A stretch of DNA of 6,662 bases from Pontiellaceae bacterium (lineage in GTDB: Bacteria > Verrucomicrobiota > Kiritimatiellia > Kiritimatiellales > Tichowtungiaceae): assembly GCA_025457785.1 (NCBI GenBank), contig JALOTS010000132.1:1-6662 (forward strand), in the 5' to 3' direction. Below, piece by piece: positions 1 through 6,100 of this stretch (positions are counted from its first letter, which is position 1; each line of letters starts with the position of its first letter). Under the pieces are notes generated by a model that saw only the letters and a list, made by a program, of their open reading frames with translations, did not search any database and had not been told where the DNA came from. Made by a program: the position numbers and the translations under genes.

Positions 1-44
1 AACAAGCGGTACAGGGTCTGATCCTGAACACGATGCCGGTTTCC

Positions 45-81
45 CGCCGTGCCATCCGAATGCTTTGCGGATGGCGCGGCG
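45..81 (-). terminator. Long hairpin just after the phosphoesterase gene; possible terminator
   Basis: An 8-bp perfect inverted repeat (GCCATCCG at 51-58, CGGATGGC at 68-75) with a 9-nt loop is extended by CGCCG (45-49) and CGGCG (77-81) across one non-Watson-Crick position, giving a 13-14 bp stem. It begins 13 bp past the phosphoesterase stop codon. There is no T-tract on the minus-strand side, so it is not a textbook intrinsic terminator. It could instead be an mRNA 3'-end stabiliser or a copy of a palindromic repeat. Nothing recognisable is seen in 1-44. Confidence 0.4.
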
Positions 82-93
82 CGTCATACAAAA

Positions 94-2022
94 TTATTGA
101 TAAGTCACTACGAGTACGGGACGGTTGGTGGCGATGGAGTTGTCGCCCGGATAAAATCCGAGATAGTCATCGACCGTGTCGTTGTCGTCGTCTTTGGTAA
201 AGCGGATTCTGAACTGCGTATGGTTGGTTTTGGCTATTCTGGAGGTTCCGTTCGTGTCGAGGCTGGCGGTTATCCAGACGTTGGTTCCCGACGGATAATT
301 GAACGAGCCGACATCGGATTTGCTGGCGGCAGCCTGAAAATCCGCGCTTTCCAGTGCCAGATTACCGTTGAATCCGGTTTTTGTGTTTTTAATGTCAACG
401 GTAATCGTGCCGAGGCCGGATGGATTGTTGGCGATGGCGCCGCATTTCAGTTTCAGGGTGGCCGCAATGACTGCGGCATTATCCGGAAGGGCTGCGGTGT
501 TGAAGGAGATAAACGACTTCCGCTGTTTCTTGGCCCCCGTGTCACCGATGCGCAGTCCGGAGCTTGATATGCTCGTTGAATATATTGTTCCGCCGACATT
601 GGAGGTTTCAGACGACTCATCCACGTAGCCGTCGTGAGCGGCAATCGACGTGAAGGTTAACGTGTAACTGGGCACCGGACCGCGGGAAACCTCCAGAGCG
701 ACCGGTGTGCCGAAATCGACGGTTGTTCCACCGGGGGGGGTCTGGCTGATCACCAGGCCGGCGGCCACCGTGCTGCTGTAATTGGAAGTAACTGACGAAA
801 CCACCAGTCGCGCGTTCGTGATGCTCGCTCCTGCATTCGCCAGAGTCATATTCGTAACCCACGGAACATCCGTGGTCGTAATTTTCGTCACAGTGAAATC
901 ATCAATGATCATGCCGTCGGAAGCCTTGACGGACTTGCAGTTATATTGATCCCGGGTGACCGAAACTTTGCAAAATTGCAGCGTTTTCATGACCGAGACC
1001 ACATTCGGATAGGAGGCATTCGGCGTATTTTGCGGCGCACCGCCGCCGCCGGTTGTCACGTAGTGAATCCCGTCTTTGACGGCGCGGGCGTAATAGTGGT
1101 TATGACCGCCGTACACCGCCGTCACGTCATACTGCACGAAGAGCGGATGCAAGGTGTCCGTCATATACGGGTTATTTGTATGAGAGCCGGCGCTGAAGCC
1201 CGGATGATGAACCAGAATCACTTTCCACTTTCTGGATGTCGCGGCCAAATCGTTGGTCAGCCAGTTGTATTGCGCGGAACTGAGCGTAAAACCGGTCGTA
1301 TCGCTTGTGCCGAGCATGCACTGATCGACCACACACACATGCACCGGGCCGTAATCAAAAGACCAGTACCGGTCGGCAACAAACGGATAAGGGAAATATT
1401 TTTTGAACAGCCCGCCGGTTTCTTCATGATTTCCCATGGTTCCGACAAGCGGAACTTTTGAATGCATGCTGAGAATGGAGGGCTGTGAACGGGGGAAGAA
1501 ATCAATGGCCCAGGAGGACTCCTTCTGTCCGGAATAAACAAAATCACCGACGTGAAGCGCAAATGTCTGATAGGATGAATCGGCAGTAACCGTGCTTACA
1601 ATTCGACCGGCAACCAGATTATGATCGTTGGCGGGACTGTTCGTTGTCGCGCCGCGGGTATCTCCGTAAACCAGAAAATTAACATCCGTTGCATTGGACG
1701 CAGGCGCTGTCTTGAAGCTGCCGGTGTACGTCGCGGTGCCCGCTGTCACCCTGTAATAGTAAAACGTCCCCTCCGTCAGCCCGGCAAGGGTTTCTTTATA
1801 CTGGTGCGACGTGTTGATTTCGGCGCTGTTCACACTGCCGGACGAATAATTCAGATCGGTTCCCCATTCAAGGGTGCAGGATTCCGCCGCGTCGGTCTGC
1901 CAAAGCACCGTCATGCCGGTCGAACTGCCGGCATAAATCATATACGGCCCTTTAATCACGGCCGCAGACAAACTGCCTGCCAGCAACAAACAGATCCCCA
2001 TAAAAAAGCATACTTTTTTCAT
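94..2022 (-). CDS. Secreted purple-acid-phosphatase-like metallophosphoesterase with PASTA and DNRLRE-like domains
   Basis: This 642-residue exported enzyme is predicted to hydrolyse phosphate esters with a two-metal centre; the substrate is unknown. Residues 1-20 form a signal peptide (MKK, hydrophobic core, SLSA end) without a lipobox. Residues about 24-106 look like the fibronectin-III-like N-terminal domain of purple acid phosphatases. The calcineurin-like catalytic domain (about 112-370) has the metal-binding series in order: GDTR (Asp121), GDFVY (Asp160, Tyr163), GNHE (Asn198, His199), VHHPG (His272/273) and GGHNHYY (His307, His309). Residues about 385-447 resemble one PASTA domain, and about 453-642 resemble a DNRLRE/CBM96-type beta-sandwich (DGYVDES, VGG, LRIGD, KSFISFNT, ATLKLK), perhaps for surface or glycan binding. 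The ATG at 2022 is chosen over one 34 codons upstream because it starts the signal peptide and has AGGAGA just before it. The enzyme class is secure; the C-terminal domain names are by pattern only. Confidence 0.9.
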   Translation of the reverse strand: MKKVCFFMGICLLLAGSLSAAVIKGPYMIYAGSSTGMTVLWQTDAAESCTLEWGTDLNYSSGSVNSAEINTSHQYKETLAGLTEGTFYYYRVTAGTATYTGSFKTAPASNATDVNFLVYGDTRGATTNSPANDHNLVAGRIVSTVTADSSYQTFALHVGDFVYSGQKESSWAIDFFPRSQPSILSMHSKVPLVGTMGNHEETGGLFKKYFPYPFVADRYWSFDYGPVHVCVVDQCMLGTSDTTGFTLSSAQYNWLTNDLAATSRKWKVILVHHPGFSAGSHTNNPYMTDTLHPLFVQYDVTAVYGGHNHYYARAVKDGIHYVTTGGGGAPQNTPNASYPNVVSVMKTLQFCKVSVTRDQYNCKSVKASDGMIIDDFTVTKITTTDVPWVTNMTLANAGASITNARLVVSSVTSNYSSTVAAGLVISQTPPGGTTVDFGTPVALEVSRGPVPSYTLTFTSIAAHDGYVDESSETSNVGGTIYSTSISSSGLRIGDTGAKKQRKSFISFNTAALPDNAAVIAATLKLKCGAIANNPSGLGTITVDIKNTKTGFNGNLALESADFQAAASKSDVGSFNYPSGTNVWITASLDTNGTSRIAKTNHTQFRIRFTKDDDNDTVDDYLGFYPGDNSIATNRPVLVVTYQ

Positions 2023-2025
2023 AAT

Positions 2026-2043
2026 TTCTCCTGTTTCTCCTGT
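2026..2043 (-). promoter_or_regulatory. Tandemly duplicated ribosome-binding site of the phosphoesterase gene
   Basis: On the minus strand the 9-mer ACAGGAGAA occurs twice in perfect tandem, ending 3 nt before the ATG at 2022. The proximal GGAG is 5 nt from the start codon, a good Shine-Dalgarno distance. The distal copy is 9 nt further away. This decides the start codon of the gene. Confidence 0.8.
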
Positions 2044-2056
2044 GAGTGAATTGTTG

Positions 2057-2115
2057 AACGTACACACGTTGACCCCCTTTTGAAAAACAAAAAATACAAA
2101 ATTTTTGAAATTCCG
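2057..2115 (-). promoter_or_regulatory. AT-rich promoter region with a small palindrome, upstream of the phosphoesterase gene
   Basis: Positions 2081-2115 are strongly AT-rich (runs of A and T on both strands) and lie 60-95 bp before the start codon, where a promoter would be expected. Between them and the ribosome-binding site is a short perfect inverted repeat, AACGT (2057-2061) and ACGTT (2066-2070), separated by 4 bp. With one mismatch it extends to 7-bp arms, and it could be an operator half-site pair. I cannot place -35 and -10 boxes with confidence. Confidence 0.35.
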
Positions 2116-2338
2116 GTTTGGCACCGGTGATTTTGAACGCGGTGCGCCGCATTGTGCTGAATGGACTCTCCAGCAAGATGACGCGATCGTCTGTTTCCCT
2201 GTCTCCGGTGATGGAGAAACCCGTCAGTTCCGGCGTGATCTGATTGGTTCGAATAATGATGCTGTTTGTCGCGGAACTCAGGTTGGCCGTCAGATAATAC
2301 GACCCCGTCCGGGCAGAAGAGATACAAGTCAAAAAACA
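2108..2338 (-). pseudogene. Decayed fragment of a GSYYLT-type (parallel beta-helix) secreted protein
   Basis: One minus-strand frame reads ISSARTGSYYLTANL, then about 20 residues later ITPELTGFSITGDRE. This matches the opening of a protein family common in Verrucomicrobia, Lentisphaerae and Planctomycetes. In that family an 'ISSPGSYYLTGNL' strand is followed by a 'VTLDLNGFTITG' strand at the start of a right-handed beta-helix. The frame has no start codon with a ribosome-binding site, no upstream signal peptide, and loses all resemblance after about 2108 without the later helix turns. The usual VTLDLNGF has degraded to ITPELTGF. I infer a truncated, non-functional remnant. The family match is from memory of the motif pattern. 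Confidence 0.5.
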
Positions 2339-2421
2339 GCCAGGAAGGGGCCCTGCAGAAGGAGCGCAAGATGTGATCCCGGAAGAATCGGTCGTTGGCT
2401 GCCTGCCGGTGCGTGTACGCA

Positions 2422-2501
2422 TGCGGACAGGCGGCTTCTCCGCTCAGGTTTGTGATTCGCGCTTCAGCGTGTTCCCGTTCCTGCGGACAGCCTGAAGGCT
2501 G
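2422..2501. repeat. Possible intergenic dispersed repeat with direct and inverted repeats
   Basis: The 9-mer TGCGGACAG occurs at 2422-2430 and 2482-2490, 60 bp apart. The second copy runs into a small hairpin, CAGCC (2488-2492), TGAA loop, GGCTG (2497-2501). The stretch has no coding signal that holds up. The layout suggests a mobile or dispersed intergenic element, but only one copy is visible here. The rest of the 2339-2548 gap downstream of the helicase gene holds nothing recognisable beyond a weak stem followed by T6 on the minus strand near 2325-2350, which might terminate helicase transcripts. Confidence 0.3.
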
Positions 2502-2548
2502 GACTGCACGCCTTTTTACAGCGTTAACTTTGATCCAGGGATTGGAAA

Positions 2549-4276
2549 CTATTTCCGCCAATGGCCGGGTTTTTTGCCGCCCGATTTGCTGCGGTCTTTC
2601 GGCTTATAGGGATTGGCCGCGCGCTTTTCGTCGCGCCTGGCGGGATTCCCGGCACCAGCCAGTGTGACGCTGACGCGGCGGCCTTCAAAATCAACCAGAC
2701 TCCTGGAAAAGCTGTCGATGACGGCCTGTGCGGCATCACGCGGAACTTCAAACCAGGATTGCAGCGGTGTGATATTAATCCGTCCGATTTCAACACTGCT
2801 AGCGCGATCGGCGACATTGACCAGACTCATCAGTTGCTTGGGGTTCAGCCGGTTGACCTTGCCGATGTTCATCGACAACTCAACCATTCCGCCAGCGGCG
2901 GTCTGTTTTTTGCGGGCGGCATGTCCGCCTTCATGCAACGGTTCCGCATTGATATCGGGCTCTTTGCTGTAGTATTCGAGCATACGGTTCAGCTCCAGCG
3001 CGGCAAAACGGCGCAGCAGTTCTTCGCGAGAGACCCCTTCCAGACTTTGGCAAAGCGACGGCAGAATTTCGTCAATCACGCCCGACTCGGGATTCGCCTG
3101 ACTCAGCCGCTCCACCAAACCGGCCAGCCGCGCTTTACAAATGTCCGCACCGGTCGGCACCAGGCGTTGTACAAATTTACGGCCCAGTTGTTTTTCGATA
3201 AACTTCAGCTTGTTGTGTTCGCGCATGTTGATCAGCGCAATCGACACGCCGGTTTTCCCGGCGCGGCCGGTGCGTCCGCTGCGGTGGGTATAGCTGCCGG
3301 GATCATCGGGCAGGCTGTAGTTGATGACGTGGGTCAAATCGGTGACATCCAGGCCGCGGGCGGCGACATCGGTGGCCACCAGCATTTGCAGGTCGCGGGC
3401 GCGGAAGCGCTTCATCACGCGGTCGCGCTGCTGTTGCGTCAGATCTCCGTGCAGCGATTCGGCCTTATAGCCGTCTTTGCCGAGATGATCGGCGATATCC
3501 TGCGTCTCCTGCCGCGTGCGGCAGAAAACAATCCCGTACATGTCCGGATAAAAATCGGCCAGACGTTTGAGTGCGCGGTAACGGTCTTTGGCGTGTACCA
3601 CCAGATACTCGTGGCTGACATTTTCTGCGCCGGCGTTACGCATCCCGATCGTGATTTCCTCCGGATCGGTCATATACTTTTTCGCAATCGCAGCCACCTG
3701 CCGCGGCATGGTCGCGGAAAACAGCAGAGTTTGCGCACCCTTCGGCACCTCAGAAAGAATGATTTCCAAATCTTCCTCAAAGCCCATGTTCAGCATTTCG
3801 TCGGCTTCGTCGAGGATCAGACGCTTAATCTGCGAAAAATCGGCGCGCCTGCGGCGCAGCAAATCGACCATGCGTCCCGGCGTGGCCACCACCACATCCA
3901 CACCGCGTACCATCGCCGCCAGTTGCGGCTTAATGTCGGCCCCGCCGTAAACGGCCAGCACTCTTACATTTCGCACGCAGGCGGCAAAATTTTCTAAATC
4001 ACGGGCAATCTGCATACACAGCTCGCGCGTCGGACAGAGAATCAGCGCCTGAGGCGTTTTGATGTCCGTATCGAGCCGTTGCAGCAGCGGCAGGCCGAAC
4101 GCGGCGGTTTTACCCGTACCGGTCTGGGCCAGTGCGACGAGGTCGCGGCCATTGTTCAAAATCGCCGGGATAACCGCCGCCTGGACCGGCGTCGGGGTTT
4201 CGAAACCCAGGCGGGAAATGCCTTCGAGTAATTCGGGGCTCAGCCCCATTTCAGTAAACTTCATTGATAAACCCAT
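2549..4276 (-). CDS. deaD: DEAD-box ATP-dependent RNA helicase, DeaD/CsdA-like, with DbpA-type RNA-binding domain
   Basis: This ATP-dependent RNA unwinding protein (575 aa) probably acts in ribosome assembly, mRNA turnover and cold adaptation, as DeaD/CsdA does. All helicase motifs are present: Q motif (Phe7 to Gln32), Walker A AQTGTGKT (50-57), PTREL (82-86), GG (111-112), TPGR (132-135), DEAD (156-159), SAT (187-189), ATDVAARGLD (301-310) and HRSGRTGR (331-338). A helical linker (about 370-455) leads to a DbpA-type RNA-binding fold at about 464-538 (MVELSMNIG, INITPLQSWFEV). A basic Arg/Lys/Gly-rich tail follows (about 542-575). This matches the DeaD layout but is shorter than the roughly 630-residue E. 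coli protein. The start is ambiguous: ATG at 4276 or a second ATG at 4264. Neither has a clear Shine-Dalgarno, and the Q motif begins just after the second. The gene is separated from argH by 157 bp with a probable terminator, so it likely has its own promoter. Confidence 0.93.
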   Translation of the reverse strand: MGLSMKFTEMGLSPELLEGISRLGFETPTPVQAAVIPAILNNGRDLVALAQTGTGKTAAFGLPLLQRLDTDIKTPQALILCPTRELCMQIARDLENFAACVRNVRVLAVYGGADIKPQLAAMVRGVDVVVATPGRMVDLLRRRRADFSQIKRLILDEADEMLNMGFEEDLEIILSEVPKGAQTLLFSATMPRQVAAIAKKYMTDPEEITIGMRNAGAENVSHEYLVVHAKDRYRALKRLADFYPDMYGIVFCRTRQETQDIADHLGKDGYKAESLHGDLTQQQRDRVMKRFRARDLQMLVATDVAARGLDVTDLTHVINYSLPDDPGSYTHRSGRTGRAGKTGVSIALINMREHNKLKFIEKQLGRKFVQRLVPTGADICKARLAGLVERLSQANPESGVIDEILPSLCQSLEGVSREELLRRFAALELNRMLEYYSKEPDINAEPLHEGGHAARKKQTAAGGMVELSMNIGKVNRLNPKQLMSLVNVADRASSVEIGRINITPLQSWFEVPRDAAQAVIDSFSRSLVDFEGRRVSVTLAGAGNPARRDEKRAANPYKPKDRSKSGGKKPGHWRK

Positions 4277-4282
4277 GTTTCA

Positions 4283-4318
4283 TTGCAGGAACCCATAATC
4301 CGATCTCTATTCCTGCAA
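4283..4318 (-). promoter_or_regulatory. Start-proximal hairpin in the helicase mRNA leader
   Basis: TTGCAGGAA (4283-4291) and TTCCTGCAA (4310-4318) form a perfect 9-bp inverted repeat with an 18-nt loop. The stem ends only 6 nt before the ATG at 4276, a stretch otherwise lacking a clear Shine-Dalgarno. A stem here would occlude the ribosome landing site, so translation could depend on melting or remodelling of the leader. That would suit an RNA helicase controlling its own synthesis. The repeat is seen directly; the role is inferred. Confidence 0.45.
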
Positions 4319-4329
4319 GTAAACACCGG

Positions 4330-4372
4330 GGCCGAAAAATTCAAGGCGCGCGGAGGATGTATGTCATCGGCC
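4330..4372 (-). promoter_or_regulatory. Second inverted repeat upstream of the helicase gene
   Basis: GGCCGA (4330-4335) and TCGGCC (4367-4372) are perfect 6-bp arms with a 31-nt spacer. If transcribed, they form a second leader stem upstream of the start-proximal one. A weak -35-like TTGCAC (minus strand, 4377-4382) lies just upstream, but no good -10 box follows, so whether this repeat is in the transcript or is an operator is open. Confidence 0.25.
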
Positions 4373-4397
4373 AAAAGTGCAACTAAAATGAACAGAT

Positions 4398-4429
4398 AAA
4401 AATCCGGCGGCAAAAAAGGCGCCTTCGGA
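4398..4429 (-). terminator. Probable intrinsic terminator of argH
   Basis: Read on the minus strand 5 nt past the argH stop, TCC and GGCG pair with CGCC and GGA (4403-4429) around a 10-nt loop, with a 3-nt GAA bulge on one side. Five T's follow directly (4398-4402), in a generally T-rich stretch. An alternative fold is the perfect 10-bp palindrome AAGGCGCCTT followed by T's. The stem is short and bulged, so termination may be partial. Confidence 0.45.
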
Positions 4430-4433
4430 TCCT

Positions 4434-5801
4434 TCATGAACCCGGCGACTGTTTCATCAGTTTTTTGAGAGCGGAATCGATCGCGCGCCGTTCTTCACGG
4501 ACCGTTTCAACCGCCGCCGCCGCGCGGTCTTTAAGCAGTTCCCAGTCGATACCCAGCGGCGCACCGAGATGCGTCTTCCGCAGGATCGCATTAACCGGAT
4601 CAATAGCGGCCAGTTCGCCGAGATTTTCTTTGACGTAATGATAGGCATCGCGGAACGGCATTCCCTGTCCAACCAGCTCTAACGCGCGGTCGGCGGCGAA
4701 AACATCCGGCGTGAACCCGGCCAGCAGTTTGTCTTTATTTACGCGAATCGATTGAATGAACGGCGAAAGGACGCGCAGACAGGCGCGGGTCATCGCAATG
4801 CCCTCCATAAACGGCTCCTTGGCATCCTGCAGATCGCGGTTGTAGCCGCCGGGCGATCCCTTGATGAGATCAAACACGGCGATTTCGCAGGCTTTCACCC
4901 GCGCAGCGCGGGCGCGAACCAGCTCGATCAAATCCGGATTTTTCTTCTGCGGCATAATGCTGCTCCCGGTTGTCAGTTCATCGGGCAGCGTGAAGTAGGC
5001 AAACTCCGGCATGGTAAAAAGCATCAAATCCTGCGCCAGGCGCGAAAGCGACAGCATCACCTGGCTCATTGCGCCGAGCACAACGGACTCCAGTTTTCCG
5101 CGCCCGTTATTGGCGTAAAGCACCGTATGCGACGGACGGCTGAAGCCGAGCAGATCCGCCGTCAGCTCGCGGTCGATCGCCAGCGGCACGCCGTAGCTGG
5201 CGGCGGAGCCGAGCGGACATTGATCATTCAGTTCATAGGCATTGACCAGCAGCGCGCAATCGTCGAGCAGGCTTTCAGCGTGCGCGGCGGCCCAGAGTCC
5301 GACCGATGACGGCATCCCCGGCTGCATGTGGGTCCGTCCAACCATTGGAACTTTTTCATGCTTCTTCGCGAAAGCCAACAAAGCGGAAACCAGCGCGGCG
5401 GTTTCGTCGAGCGTGCCGAGAAGCTGTTCGCGGGCATAGAGGCGCAGATCGACCGCCACCTGATCATTGCGGCTGCGGCAGGTATGCACCTTTTTGCCGA
5501 GATCGCCCAGCTTTTCGGTCAGGGTCCGCTCGACCGCCAAATGAACATCCTGATCGGCCAGTCGGATTTTAAATTTGCCTTCGTCAGCCAGCGCAATGAT
5601 GGCATTAAGCTCCTGAATCACCTGCTTTCTTTCCGCAGCCGTTATGATCGCGGGCTTCATTTTCGACAGCATCGTCACATGCGCGGCGGTTCCGATGCAG
5701 TCGGCCTGAATTAAATTCATATCGAGTTCAACATCGCGCCCCGCCGTAAACGCCAGCACATCCTCGTTAATCGTCCCAACCGTTGTCTTTTGTGTTTTCA
5801 T
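4434..5801 (-). CDS. argH: Argininosuccinate lyase (Bacteroidetes-type)
   Basis: This enzyme catalyses the last step of arginine biosynthesis: argininosuccinate to arginine plus fumarate, in the cytoplasm as a homotetramer. The 455-residue product carries the fumarase/aspartase superfamily signature GSSIMPQKKNP (279-289), whose serine 281 or its neighbour is the catalytic base. It also has the GRTHMQPGMPSS segment with catalytic-site Thr157/His158, HTCRSRNDQV (106-115) for substrate binding, and YGVPLAIDRE with the family's spacing. The N-terminus (FTAGRDVELD, IGTAAHVTML) lacks the KLWGGRF start of proteobacterial ArgH and resembles the Bacteroidetes form, as do MPSSVGLW and GSPGGYNRDLQ. The position after HT is Cys where Gly is usual. 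The ATG at 5801 is chosen because conserved sequence begins soon after it. A TTG 23 codons upstream adds residues unlike the family. The Shine-Dalgarno is weak (AAGAAAG). No other arginine genes are next to it. Confidence 0.93.
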   Translation of the reverse strand: MKTQKTTVGTINEDVLAFTAGRDVELDMNLIQADCIGTAAHVTMLSKMKPAIITAAERKQVIQELNAIIALADEGKFKIRLADQDVHLAVERTLTEKLGDLGKKVHTCRSRNDQVAVDLRLYAREQLLGTLDETAALVSALLAFAKKHEKVPMVGRTHMQPGMPSSVGLWAAAHAESLLDDCALLVNAYELNDQCPLGSAASYGVPLAIDRELTADLLGFSRPSHTVLYANNGRGKLESVVLGAMSQVMLSLSRLAQDLMLFTMPEFAYFTLPDELTTGSSIMPQKKNPDLIELVRARAARVKACEIAVFDLIKGSPGGYNRDLQDAKEPFMEGIAMTRACLRVLSPFIQSIRVNKDKLLAGFTPDVFAADRALELVGQGMPFRDAYHYVKENLGELAAIDPVNAILRKTHLGAPLGIDWELLKDRAAAAVETVREERRAIDSALKKLMKQSPGS

Positions 5802-5823
5802 AAAACGCTTTCTTCTTTCCAGG

Positions 5824-5910
5824 TTCCAGGCATTGGAGATTTTCACCGAAAAACACGAACTGTTTTCCAAACATCGGAACGTTTCTACCGGATTTTTCCA
5901 CCGGGTGGAA
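5824..5910. repeat. Three 15-bp TTCC-N7-GGAA-type inverted repeats upstream of argH
   Basis: Three related 15-mers lie 22-110 bp before the argH start: TTCCAGGCATTGGAG (5824-5838), TTCCAAACATCGGAA (5865-5879) and TTCCACCGGGTGGAA (5896-5910). The third is a perfect 7-bp-arm palindrome and the others are imperfect. The first two differ only by transitions. Start-to-start spacing is 41 and 31 bp, close to four and three helical turns, so all would face the same side of DNA. They may be operator sites for an argH regulator or copies of a dispersed palindromic element. They do not match the ArgR box. Confidence 0.5.
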
Positions 5911-6064
5911 GCACGACGGAACTTTTTTCTGCATCAAAAGGCGGTCCGTGATCTCCAGAAGCATCCGAAGACCCCTTTTAGAGAACACAACGAATGAAAA
6001 AAAGCAGCGAATTGATGGGTGACCACGGAATAGAAACCATGGGAAAAGGGGTGACACCTTCTGA
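5911..6064. other. Gene-free stretch between the argH upstream repeats and the C-rich repeats
   Basis: I see no supported gene here. A minus-strand open frame crosses it, but it runs on into low-complexity heptad repeats and looks like chance read-through. Small palindromic words occur (for example GGTGACC near 6029), but no promoter boxes can be set with confidence. It probably holds the argH promoter. Confidence 0.4.
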
Positions 6065-6085
6065 CCCGCCCCGCAACCCGCCCCC
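6065..6085 (-). other. Canonical G-quadruplex motif on the minus strand
   Basis: On the minus strand the bases are G5, C, G3, TTGC, G4, C, G3: four G-runs of at least three with loops of 1, 4 and 1 nt. This meets the standard G3+N1-7 definition. It sits about 265 nt before the argH start and 345 nt after the integrase stop. More GGGG runs follow in the adjacent heptad tract (minus strand, 6122-6173), with longer loops. Confidence 0.6.
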
Positions 6086-6100
6086 TGACCTCTGGCATTT

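Noticed and set aside
2561..3997. 478-codon plus-strand open frame
   Set aside because: It lies antisense to the helicase gene, which has every DEAD-box motif in place. The plus-strand product shows no recognisable domain and is a shadow of the GC-rich helicase codons.
4361..4399. 12-residue plus-strand ORF with a good GGAGG 4 nt before its ATG
   Set aside because: It lies in the gap between two minus-strand genes and has no downstream plus-strand gene that it could lead. The Shine-Dalgarno match in such a short frame is most likely chance.
5824..5910. ArgR boxes controlling argH
   Set aside because: The TTCC-N7-GGAA repeats do not resemble the AT-rich TGAAT/ATTCA palindrome of ArgR operators.
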